Origin: Cellvibrio sp. OA-2007
GTDB lineage: Bacteria; Pseudomonadota; Gammaproteobacteria; Pseudomonadales; Cellvibrionaceae
DNA: 64,000 nt
Assembly (NCBI RefSeq): GCF_000953825.1
Contig: NZ_BBUL01000020.1
Location: forward strand, 124,001-188,000
Direction: 5' to 3'
Shown here: positions 25,317-33,435 of the stretch, one piece after another
How the letters are laid out: the number at the start of each line of letters is the position of its first letter
Position numbering within the stretch: position 1 is the first letter of the stretch
Position numbers and translations under genes: made by a program
Notes under the pieces: model-generated
Seen by the model: only the letters and a program-made list of their open reading frames with translations
Database searches by the model: none
Told to the model about the DNA's origin: nothing

Positions 25317-26237
25317 ATGAACAGAAGTCGCCGGTTTCAAACCAACTATGATGTAAAAGTGCCCGATTTTCCAAAGTCGGCGAAAGAAATTAATGTGTGG
25401 ATCCCCTTTCCCCGTTCAACTATCGATCAGGAAATACATGCAATCGATATCCAATCTAATATCGATTATAAAATCGAGTACGAATCAACTTATGGTAATG
25501 CCGTGTTGTGCGCAACACTGGATACCAGCAAAACCAGTTTGATCGATCTGGTTATTACCACTACGGCAACTCGCCATGAACACACTACGGATTTCCAGCG
25601 CTTTGCTGAAGTTCCCAATTCCAGTTGGCAATTGCACCATCAACCGCAATTGTTACCCAATCGCCTGATTCAATTCACCGCCGATATTTTGGGTATCGCC
25701 AGAAGCATCAAAGAGCAACATGTAACCGCAATAGATATCGCCAAAGCAGCTTATGATCATGTGCTCGAACACATGCAATATGATAAATCTGGAGATGGTT
25801 GGGGCAGTGGTGATGCGGACTTTGCCTGTTCCATCGGCAAAGGGAACTGCACCGATTTTCACTCATTATTTCTCGCCATTATTCGCGCGTGTGGAGTACC
25901 CGGCCAGTTTGAAATTGGCATGGCATTTCCAACGGGTATGTCCGAAGGTGATATCACGGCATTTAAATGCGGCTACCACTGTTGGACAAGCTTTTACGCC
26001 CATGGCATTGGCTGGGTGCCAGTGGATTGTTCTGAAGCGGCACAAAAAACAGATCTTCGTGACTACTACTTTGGAGCCATCGATGAAAACCGCTTTTTAT
26101 TAAGTTATGGCCGCGATTTGTTGTTGCCAGGAAGAAAAATTGATGATCCCGTCAATTTCTTCACTGACCCGATTATAGAAACAGAATCAGGCCGGGCGGT
26201 GTACTACGAAAAGAAATTAAGTTTTACCGACGTTTAA
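25317..26237 (+). CDS. Transglutaminase-like domain protein (306 aa)
   Basis: The catalytic triad of the transglutaminase-like superfamily is visible: Cys178 in G-N-C-T-D-F-H, His221 in Y-H-C-W and Asp237 in P-V-D-C-S-E-A. The N-terminal 120 residues form a beta-rich region that starts V-W-I-P-F-P, as in transglutaminase-like proteins of bacteria. No signal peptide is visible, so it is probably cytoplasmic and may act as a cysteine peptidase or amidase. GGAG precedes the ATG. It is in the same direction as the ABC transporter and the flavoprotein genes and probably in one operon with them. Confidence 0.85.
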   Translation: MNRSRRFQTNYDVKVPDFPKSAKEINVWIPFPRSTIDQEIHAIDIQSNIDYKIEYESTYGNAVLCATLDTSKTSLIDLVITTTATRHEHTTDFQRFAEVPNSSWQLHHQPQLLPNRLIQFTADILGIARSIKEQHVTAIDIAKAAYDHVLEHMQYDKSGDGWGSGDADFACSIGKGNCTDFHSLFLAIIRACGVPGQFEIGMAFPTGMSEGDITAFKCGYHCWTSFYAHGIGWVPVDCSEAAQKTDLRDYYFGAIDENRFLLSYGRDLLLPGRKIDDPVNFFTDPIIETESGRAVYYEKKLSFTDV

Positions 26238-26270
26238 CCCCATCACCAACTCAGCGTAAAAGGTAAGTAT

Positions 26271-27425
26271 ATGACTTCAGGAAAAACCATTCTGATACTC
26301 GGTGGTGGAATCGGCGGCATTGTCGCCGCTACTGAATTACGAAAAAAATTATCCAGCCAACATCGCATCGTGGTAATCGAACGACTCGCCGACCATGTAT
26401 TTCCACCATCGTTATTGTGGGTTGCATCTGGGGCTAGAGACGCAAAACAAATATCAAAACCCCTTAGTAGTCTTGCACGGAAAGGTATCGAGGTTATCCA
26501 GGGCACAATTGAACAAATTGATGCTGAAAAGAAAGCGGTGATTGTTAACGGTCAGCACCTCAATGGTGACTATCTCATTATTGCTACAGGCGCAGAGCTT
26601 GCCCCCGAAACCGTACCTGGATTAATGGCAGCAGGACATAATCTTTATTCACTAGAGGGTGCACAAGCGATCAGGAATGCCAGTTTGCAACTCAACAAAG
26701 GCAAGGTTGTGGTTCTCGTGTGCTCGATGCCCTTTAAATGTCCCGCTGCGCCCTACGAAGCGGCCATGTTGCTTGAATCGGATTTCCGCAAAAGGGGCTT
26801 GGCTAAAAATGTGAGCGTTGAGATCTATTCACCCGAACCTGGCCCAATGCCGGTTACCGGGCCGGAGGTGTCACAACAAGTTCGCACTATGGTTGAAAGC
26901 AAGGGCGTGACTTATTTTCCGCAACATGCGGTAAAAGAAATCGACCCTGTAATGCGTGAAATATATTTTGCCAATGGTGACAAAACACCATTCGATTTAT
27001 TGGTTTACATTCCTCCCCATCGCGCGCCCACCGTTGTTCGTGAGGCAGGTCTGCTAGGTGAGAATGGTTGGGTTCCTGTTGATCGCTTTAATCTGGCAAC
27101 AAAGTATCAAGATGTTTACGCCATTGGTGACGTGGCAGGTATTCCGCTCAAAAATGGAAAGCCTTTGCCTAAGGCGGGCGTATTAGCCCACGGTCAAGCC
27201 GAAGTAGTTGCCAATAATATTGCAGTCGCTATAAACGGCTCAGGTGATACAGAATCTTTCAACGGCCACGGTGAATGCTTTCTGGAAATCGGTGATGGTA
27301 TGGCAGGCATGGGTAAAGGTAATTTCTATGCCGAACCTAATCCCGATATCAAGATGAAACCGCCTGGTCGATTGTTACATTTTGGCAAGATATTATTTGA
27401 GAAATACTGGTTGTATAGGATTTGA
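26271..27425 (+). CDS. Sulfide:quinone oxidoreductase-like flavoprotein (384 aa)
   Basis: The FAD-binding G-G-G-I-G-G (11-16) is followed by the A-T-G motif (105-107) and, near residue 295, A-I-G-D-V-A-G for the flavin ribityl. Cysteines 151 and 157 in C-S-M-P-F-K-C-P-A-A-P-Y-E match the motif of SQR and flavocytochrome-c sulfide dehydrogenase relatives. The usual membrane-anchoring C-terminal region is short but ends with aromatic residues (Y-W-L-Y-R-I). It probably oxidises sulfide or a selenium analogue to sulfane form, which the rhodanese downstream would transfer. Confidence 0.85.
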   Translation: MTSGKTILILGGGIGGIVAATELRKKLSSQHRIVVIERLADHVFPPSLLWVASGARDAKQISKPLSSLARKGIEVIQGTIEQIDAEKKAVIVNGQHLNGDYLIIATGAELAPETVPGLMAAGHNLYSLEGAQAIRNASLQLNKGKVVVLVCSMPFKCPAAPYEAAMLLESDFRKRGLAKNVSVEIYSPEPGPMPVTGPEVSQQVRTMVESKGVTYFPQHAVKEIDPVMREIYFANGDKTPFDLLVYIPPHRAPTVVREAGLLGENGWVPVDRFNLATKYQDVYAIGDVAGIPLKNGKPLPKAGVLAHGQAEVVANNIAVAINGSGDTESFNGHGECFLEIGDGMAGMGKGNFYAEPNPDIKMKPPGRLLHFGKILFEKYWLYRI

Positions 27426-27474
27426 ATGAAAGGGTTTTAAAAAGTATCAAAGATTCCTAATTGAGTTACAGTTT

Positions 27475-27840
27475 ATGGCTACCACGCACCAAACACTTTG
27501 TATTCAGCCCCTAGAGCTTGAACGTTTAATTGCACAAGATAAAAGATTAATGATCATTGACCTGCGCTCGATTGGGGAATATATGCACAACCATATTTCT
27601 AATGCTACTAACATGCCCTCGACTAAGCGCCTCGTAACGCATCTTGAAGATGTGGATCGTAGTCTGAATGTCGTAATAGTTTGTAGGTTTGGGGATCAAT
27701 CGGCTCTCTTGGTAAGCCAATTTAAAGCTTTGGGCTTTGAAAATGTATTTTTTCTTTTTGGTGGAATGTCTGCCTGGGAAGAATCGCACGTGACCTCTCG
27801 CATCGTTCCTAGTGCTTCTAATACTCACCATTTGCATTAA
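27475..27840 (+). CDS. Rhodanese-domain protein (121 aa)
   Basis: A single rhodanese domain: I-I-D-L-R-S near residue 26, active-site cysteine in V-I-V-C-R-F-G-D-Q-S, and G-G-M-S-A-W at the end. The length is the normal single-domain size. It follows the SQR-like gene by 49 bp and is the last gene of the cassette. It would carry sulfane sulfur as a cysteine persulfide. Some key loop residues differ from the GlpE type. Confidence 0.85.
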   Translation: MATTHQTLCIQPLELERLIAQDKRLMIIDLRSIGEYMHNHISNATNMPSTKRLVTHLEDVDRSLNVVIVCRFGDQSALLVSQFKALGFENVFFLFGGMSAWEESHVTSRIVPSASNTHHLH

Positions 27841-28385
27841 TGGTCATCGGCTCTCCACTTTCCGACAATTTTCTTTAATGGGCGTGGCAATTTTAGCAGC
27901 CGTTATAAATTATGATAGTCGTCTGTTTTGGATTATTTGCATTTTTGGTGCGCAAGGTTGAAATTGAGTTGACGTGATGGAAAATGGGTAGGTTCCAATA
28001 CAAATCATCTCGTTAAGAGCATCATAAGACTTATCCAAAAAAATACCACCAAACAAAATTCCCGGTGTTTTGCATCGGGCATTCAGAATTATCTAATAAC
28101 GTAAATAATCAGGACAGCAAAGCGAGAGGCGTTCAACTTCAGTACTGATAAGCATCTCTTTGCGATGGCACGATTGAGCATGGATTGGAGCCCGCTCCGG
28201 TTGAAAACTTGCGTCTCAATTGGAGGAATGTATAGCAAAGTATAAGCATGTATAGCCATGTATAGGGGAAATTGGCTATACATGCTTATACTTGGCTATA
28301 CATTTCTATGAAAGGGTAGGATTTAAATATATTCGCTTTAAATATCAGTAAGTTAACGGAAAGAAACGATGCGAGGGCCAAAGCA
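27841..28385. other. Non-coding stretch with a long inverted repeat
   Basis: About 545 bp between the sulfur cassette and the HAD gene. The only strong structure is the 31-bp inverted repeat at 28227-28304. No ORF is supported. Confidence 0.5.
28227..28304. repeat. 31-bp inverted repeat with internal ATGTATAG repeats
   Basis: Arms at 28227-28257 and 28274-28304 are inverted repeats with one mismatch, around a 16-base spacer. The unit ATGTATAG occurs three times in the left part (28228, 28248, 28258), the last in the spacer. It could be an operator, a recombination site or the boundary of a former insertion. It is not an integron attC site, since the R-Y-Y-Y-A-A-C type ends are absent. Confidence 0.65.
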
Positions 28386-29012
28386 GTGAGTAACACTGAA
28401 AAACCCAAAGTGGTAATTTTCGACCTGTATGGCACCTTGGTTAAATTCGGAGTCATGCATCATCCGTTTCGCGTACTCCTTAAGTGGGCTCGCGAGCAAG
28501 GGCGGGCTGCTCGTGGCGATGATGCGCGACAATTGATGACCGTCGATGCGGATCTATTTCAACTTGCAAAGCATCTTGGCATTAACGCCCCTAAGCAAAT
28601 TTTGGCTCAACTACAATCACAAATTGATGAGGAGTTAGCAAGCCTTACATTATTTGAAGATGTAGTTCCCACCTTGGAAACACTGCAATCACTGCGTATT
28701 CCCATCGCCATTTGTTCAAATCTGGCTCAACCCTACGGAGCCGTTATTGATCAACTACTTTCCCGAATGGAGTTACATCGATTTTTGAGTTATGAGGTTG
28801 GCTTTATTAAACCGGAACCGCCGATGTATAACCAAATTGTGACGGAATTACGCGTGAAAAGCGCCCATTGTCTTTTCATAGGGGACACATTTATCGCTGA
28901 TTACGAAGGTCCAATCAAAAATGGAATGCAGGCGCGCCATCTTGCCCGAGATCACCCACCGACAAATCACACATTGAGTAGCCTTGATGCAGCGATTGAA
29001 TTATTGATTTGA
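28386..29012 (+). CDS. HAD-superfamily hydrolase, subfamily IA-like (208 aa)
   Basis: Motif I D-L-Y-G-T (nucleophile Asp in V-I-F-D-L-Y-G-T-L), motif II C-S-N-L, motif III K-P-E-P, and motif IV G-D-T-F-I-A-D are all present. A helical cap lies between motifs I and II. It is probably a small-molecule phosphatase or dehalogenase in the cytoplasm. The start is GTG 28386; upstream GAGGG is a little distant. It precedes a terminator and stands alone between the sulfur cassette and the restriction-modification module. Confidence 0.82.
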   Translation: MSNTEKPKVVIFDLYGTLVKFGVMHHPFRVLLKWAREQGRAARGDDARQLMTVDADLFQLAKHLGINAPKQILAQLQSQIDEELASLTLFEDVVPTLETLQSLRIPIAICSNLAQPYGAVIDQLLSRMELHRFLSYEVGFIKPEPPMYNQIVTELRVKSAHCLFIGDTFIADYEGPIKNGMQARHLARDHPPTNHTLSSLDAAIELLI

Positions 29013-29140
29013 CGACTAATTGTCGTAAAAAACGAAATAGGCCCTTCGCTGATTCGCCAACTATATGCTCGCCACCTGTTTGACTTAGTAATTGCGCTAG
29101 ACCGAAAGGCTGTACGGGTTGGGAGGCTTGTTCGAAAACA

Positions 29141-29162
29141 GCCTAATTTACAGGCGTTTTTT
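29141..29162 (+). terminator. Short terminator-like hairpin after the HAD gene
   Basis: GCCT, seven-base loop, AGGC, followed by GTTTTTT. Weak stem but a clear T-run. Confidence 0.45.
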
Positions 29163-29323
29163 CGCTTTTGCTCTATGGTAATTTGCTAATAATCGTACCA
29201 ATTCATAGCCTCAAATGAGTCGCTTAAAATTTCAATCCGGTGTTCATTTATACAGAAAGCTTCTTGTCCAGTCGTTGTATCAACTAATCCTCCATATCTA
29301 CCTAGTTAAGAAATAAAGAGTTA

Positions 29324-29363
29324 ATTATCAATTTTAGGTTGTTAACAACCTAAAATTGATAAT
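29324..29363. promoter_or_regulatory. Perfect 40-bp palindrome upstream of the restriction-modification module
   Basis: The half-site ATTATCAATTTTAGGTTGTT is followed directly by its exact reverse complement, centred on GTTAAC. It lies 49 bp upstream of the MerR-like gene start. It is probably the operator of that regulator, since a dimer of a helix-turn-helix protein would bind it. Confidence 0.75.
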
Positions 29364-29412
29364 GCTTTACATAAACAGTATACTTAATCAGCTAAATTAG
29401 GGAGTGCACTGC

Positions 29413-29895
29413 ATGAAAACGTTGCGAACAAGCCAAGTTAATGAATTGCTTGAGATCAATTCTCAGACGTTAAGGGTTTGGACAAATACTTTGCCCCCAT
29501 TTTCATTACGTAATGTTGGATCTAGAAAAGCAAGAACATACAGTGCACAAGATGCGTTATTTTTTTTAATTGTGAAGTTTCTTAGCCGCGACTTGGGTAT
29601 TCAAGTTAGCTCTATAGCTGCCTACTCGTCTGGGCTATTAAGTATCTGTATGCATAAACCCCTTGGTGAGCTTTGTAATGACACTCTCGTTATATTTCCA
29701 TTGACACAGAGCACCCAATTAGTTGCATCGACAAATCAAACCATTAACACATATGAGGATGCTGTTGTGATTGTGCCACTGAAGGCAATGGTTGATCGAA
29801 TTTTCTGCTTCTTGACAGGAGATGTGGTTCGACCAGTTAATTTAGAAATTCCTTTTCCTCTTCAAGCGGTGAGAAGCAATGAAAAAAGAGCATAA
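29413..29895 (+). CDS. MerR-like helix-turn-helix regulator of a restriction-modification module (160 aa)
   Basis: Residues 1-70 resemble a MerR-type winged helix (T-S-Q-V-N-E-L-L-E-I-N-S-Q-T-L-R-V-W), followed by a hydrophobic, probably dimerising region (about 85-145). ATG 29413 is chosen because AGGGAG lies 8 bases upstream; the frame begins at a GTG at 29404. It overlaps the methylase gene by 17 bp. It probably controls the module through the 40-bp palindrome, in the way a C-protein times restriction. Confidence 0.75.
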   Translation: MKTLRTSQVNELLEINSQTLRVWTNTLPPFSLRNVGSRKARTYSAQDALFFLIVKFLSRDLGIQVSSIAAYSSGLLSICMHKPLGELCNDTLVIFPLTQSTQLVASTNQTINTYEDAVVIVPLKAMVDRIFCFLTGDVVRPVNLEIPFPLQAVRSNEKRA

Positions 29896-32644
29896 TGGAA
29901 TTAGTTCATTGCTTCATGAGCACGGTTTTTTAGCGAGTGACTTACAGCACCTGAAAGAAATTCCAGCTGCGGTCAAAGTAAATCCCGTAGGTTCCATGGC
30001 GCCTATTTATTGCGTTCCTGATGGAAGCGACACATGTGAAACACGAATAAAAATTTGGAATGAAAATGAAGCCGAGGTCGTGTTTATTATTGGAGATGGA
30101 CACAACATTCAAGTCTACGATGCAAAACAACCACCCTTTAGTGCAAAGCAATTTGATAAGCCGATAATTTTTCCGACGCGTGACGCGTTGGTAAGTGGGC
30201 GTTTTTATGCTGATAATGCCTCACTATTTAATAGGCAAAAACGCAAAACAGTAGACGTTCATCTTGTCGAAGCTCTGGAAGGTCTATTAAGATTGCTATC
30301 GGAGCTCGGATTAAATAATGACTTGGCGCATGGGCTTATTGATCGATGTCTATTTGCATCATTTCTAGATCATAGGGGACTTTGGGATCGTCAGTTATCG
30401 CTAGCCGAAGCCCTTGATAGCCGAAATGTTTCAGCAGTCAATACTATTTTTAATGATCTTGCTACTCAATTTAATGGGGAGCTATCGCGAGCGCCAAGAC
30501 AATCACTTAGCCGAAATATTTTAACTGCACTTACAAATGTGTTTGGCTCCACACCATTTAATGAAGGGCAGCAACGCCTTTTTCCTTATAGATTTGATTT
30601 AATAAATACCGATTTAATAAGTTCTATTTTCGAGCGCTTTATTGAAGCAACCGCACGTTGGTCAAATAATGATTCTGGTACGCACTACACACCACCGCAG
30701 ATTGCCCTACGGGTTGTAGAGAAAACATTAACTCCCCTGCTAATTAACAAAAATGAACGTGAGTTGCGAAAGCTTACTATTCTTGACCCTTGCTGCGGTT
30801 CGGGTATCTTTTTAGTGCAAGCTTTTTTAACCATTAAAAAATCAATTAACAATCTTCGTATAAATTCAAATAAGCCTATACTTTCTGCTCAAGAAAGCGC
30901 AGATCTTGTGAGTTGCACAATAACAGGTTGGGATATAGAACCGACTGCAATTCGAATTGCAGCATTTAGTTTAACCTTGGCTATTTTGGATGGCGTAAAG
31001 CGCATTCCTTCCACCTTCAAATTTCCATACCTGATTAATTCGGTACTTTTTGTTCGTGACGGTTTATTGAACGGAATCGTTAAAAACAAAGACGAAGATG
31101 CTTATAGCCCTTCGTTACTATTTCCTCCGTTGTCTCCGTATGTTGAACCAAAACAATTTGATGTCGTAGTTGGAAATCCTCCTTGGGGATTTAAGTCTTT
31201 TTCGACTAATTATAAAGAAATTCTTAAATTAAAATATCCACAACCTAATAAAGGCAGCAGTTCAGAGGCATTTGCATTCAAATTTTTAGAATTAGCTAAA
31301 CAGGACGGACGAGTAGGTATTCTTTTAAATAGTACCGTCTGGACAAATAGAACCTCAAAATTCCGAATAGAGCTTGAAAAAACTCAGCGATTGGATTCTG
31401 TAATTGATTTTAGTGGGGTGCATGAAATTTTGGGTTATTCTACATCAAGTGAGCATACCTCTGCATTATTTTTTGGTGCCCCGGGGAAAAATAGTAAGAT
31501 TGATTTACTAACGCCAACCCATACGCCATTTTCAAAAATGATGAATTTCATCATGATTCATGATGCTCATTACAAATCTTTTAATTTAACTGAACTGAAT
31601 AGCTTTGAAAGCCAATATGGTTTGAATCCACTCTCATTGATGAGCGCGTCAATAGCTGAAGCAAAACTAATTGAGCGAATATTCTCGACGAGTCGACAAG
31701 GTCTAATTGAAGCACAGAAGGGCGGTCAAATCTTAAGAGGTGCTACCATTAAAATGCCATTTAAGGCAAAAAATATTGGCTTGATGTCTCACAGTAGCGG
31801 TACTTTTTCCGTAATTAAAAAGACTGACATGAGGCGAACTGCTGAAAAAGCTCAGTCATTACCATTATTATTGCGTCGTCATGAAGTAAAAAGTAGATTA
31901 CATATTGCTGTTAAGTCAGAAAATTTTACCATCCTAGATGATGTAATCGCATTAGGTAGTAAGCATTTTGATAAGTATGCACTTGCTAGTGTTTTTTCAT
32001 CGAAATTTTCTTCCTTCGTTATTAGATTTATTGCACGTCAATTTGGACAGCGATCACATAGTTATTTGGATGACACATCTATTCAACTGTTCCCGCTCCC
32101 AAAAAATAATATGGGTAAACAAGATAAATTAATAGAAGCATTATCCGTTTTAGGACGTGAAGTAGAACAGCTACGGCGCAATACATCCAACTTTCTAGCC
32201 GTTGATCTAGACTCTGAGTCATTGTTGATTGAGATTGACCAATTAGTTTATAAGCTTTATGACTTATCGTATTGGGATATAGAAATTGTCGAAAGCTTTT
32301 TTGACCGTACAGTTATCAAGCCTAATATTGAAGAACAAAAAATTCCCTACCAAAAACTTTTATCGGAAATAACGGAAACCGATTTTTCAGCCTGGAAGTG
32401 GGGTTTATTATTCGGAGGAATGGTAACGAGGCTAGTTCATGGCGACAATCTCCAGCCTCTACCTGACTATGCTGTAGCATCCGTCTTGGCAGGAGAGCCA
32501 TATTTCGCTTGGGATCCACAATTTCGTAACGTGACAGTTTATAAAGCAAATATAAGCCACTTGTGGAGCTCAGCTTATGCGCTAGCTGACGGCGAACAAA
32601 TAAATCTTAAATGGCTTGCTATCAACATAAAACAGAGTGCGTAA
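29879..32644 (+). CDS. N6-adenine DNA methyltransferase, Eco57I-like (921 aa)
   Basis: Motif I D-P-C-C-G-S-G (303-309) and motif IV N-P-P-W (433-436), with H-Y-T-P-P at 269-273, identify an N6-adenine methylase of the type I/IIG (Eco57I-like) group. The protein has an N-terminal alpha-beta region (1-250), the catalytic domain (about 250-550) and a C-terminal region (550-921) that probably recognises the target. I see no clear PD-(D/E)xK motif in it; that activity is in the next gene. It overlaps the MerR-like gene, and the nuclease gene starts 3 bp after its stop codon. Confidence 0.88.
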   Translation: MKKEHNGISSLLHEHGFLASDLQHLKEIPAAVKVNPVGSMAPIYCVPDGSDTCETRIKIWNENEAEVVFIIGDGHNIQVYDAKQPPFSAKQFDKPIIFPTRDALVSGRFYADNASLFNRQKRKTVDVHLVEALEGLLRLLSELGLNNDLAHGLIDRCLFASFLDHRGLWDRQLSLAEALDSRNVSAVNTIFNDLATQFNGELSRAPRQSLSRNILTALTNVFGSTPFNEGQQRLFPYRFDLINTDLISSIFERFIEATARWSNNDSGTHYTPPQIALRVVEKTLTPLLINKNERELRKLTILDPCCGSGIFLVQAFLTIKKSINNLRINSNKPILSAQESADLVSCTITGWDIEPTAIRIAAFSLTLAILDGVKRIPSTFKFPYLINSVLFVRDGLLNGIVKNKDEDAYSPSLLFPPLSPYVEPKQFDVVVGNPPWGFKSFSTNYKEILKLKYPQPNKGSSSEAFAFKFLELAKQDGRVGILLNSTVWTNRTSKFRIELEKTQRLDSVIDFSGVHEILGYSTSSEHTSALFFGAPGKNSKIDLLTPTHTPFSKMMNFIMIHDAHYKSFNLTELNSFESQYGLNPLSLMSASIAEAKLIERIFSTSRQGLIEAQKGGQILRGATIKMPFKAKNIGLMSHSSGTFSVIKKTDMRRTAEKAQSLPLLLRRHEVKSRLHIAVKSENFTILDDVIALGSKHFDKYALASVFSSKFSSFVIRFIARQFGQRSHSYLDDTSIQLFPLPKNNMGKQDKLIEALSVLGREVEQLRRNTSNFLAVDLDSESLLIEIDQLVYKLYDLSYWDIEIVESFFDRTVIKPNIEEQKIPYQKLLSEITETDFSAWKWGLLFGGMVTRLVHGDNLQPLPDYAVASVLAGEPYFAWDPQFRNVTVYKANISHLWSSAYALADGEQINLKWLAINIKQSA

Positions 32645-32646
32645 AT

Positions 32647-33303
32647 ATGAAATTTGTTGACATTGGATCGTCTAATACTTTAACGCCCATCAATGAAAAC
32701 TTTACTACCGAAGAGCATATGGAATATGTTCTTGCAGCAATTCATAAGGCTTGGAAGCTCATTCTCAGATATGAAAACCCACAGAAAATTTCTCATAAAA
32801 TTAAGCAACCGCCTTTATCGGAATTATCTGAAGATGACCTTAAGCGAAAAATAGTTTTGAATATTTGCCAGAAATTTGAAGATTCACTTGAGGGTCGAAG
32901 CTATTCTGTATCAGCTGAAGAGCAGCTTACAGGAGCTGAGCCCGATATAGTTTTGGGTGTTCGAACGTCGAAGGTATCCGTAAAACTGGACATCGAGTGT
33001 AAAAAGTCTAAAAACGACCTGCACTCTGCTAAGCAGTATCGTTCAGAGGGCGTTGAGCGATTCACGAGCAATAAATATGACCGTAGCGGCCATAACGTGG
33101 GGGGAATGATTGCATTTGCGCTCAACGATGAAAATAATAGACTAGACGATATCATTAGAAATTTGCGAGACGCTACAGATATAAATCGCATAGCAATTTT
33201 TTCTACATCTTTCGATGGATCGCAAATGTTTATTTCCGAGCATCAGAGAACGGCAACACACCACACGATTCGAATTCGTCATTTAGTGTTGAATTGCCGT
33301 TGA
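32647..33303 (+). CDS. PD-(D/E)xK nuclease, putative restriction endonuclease (218 aa)
   Basis: P-D (99-100) followed 16 residues later by E-C-K (117-119), in a strand context (I-V-L-G-V...K-L-D-I-E-C-K-K), is the PD-(D/E)xK motif of many restriction enzymes. An upstream glutamate-containing helix (R-K-I-V-L-N-I-C-Q-K-F-E-D-S) fits the fold. The ATG is 3 bp after the methylase stop; the frame is open from 32611. With the methylase and regulator it completes a restriction-modification module. The target sequence is unknown. Confidence 0.8.
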   Translation: MKFVDIGSSNTLTPINENFTTEEHMEYVLAAIHKAWKLILRYENPQKISHKIKQPPLSELSEDDLKRKIVLNICQKFEDSLEGRSYSVSAEEQLTGAEPDIVLGVRTSKVSVKLDIECKKSKNDLHSAKQYRSEGVERFTSNKYDRSGHNVGGMIAFALNDENNRLDDIIRNLRDATDINRIAIFSTSFDGSQMFISEHQRTATHHTIRIRHLVLNCR

Positions 33304-33435
33304 ACATAATAACCATTAATACTCTATGAATTTCGGATTAAGTTGCGTTAACGTTGACCCATCTAGTGGCAAATTTTTATTTCTAAATACTCCAGACCTA
33401 ATCTGTCACTTTAGATTTGAGCTAATGAATCTTAA

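Noticed and set aside
28227-28304. Integron attC site
   Set aside because: The conserved core ends and the asymmetric stem of attC are absent, and no integrase gene is nearby.
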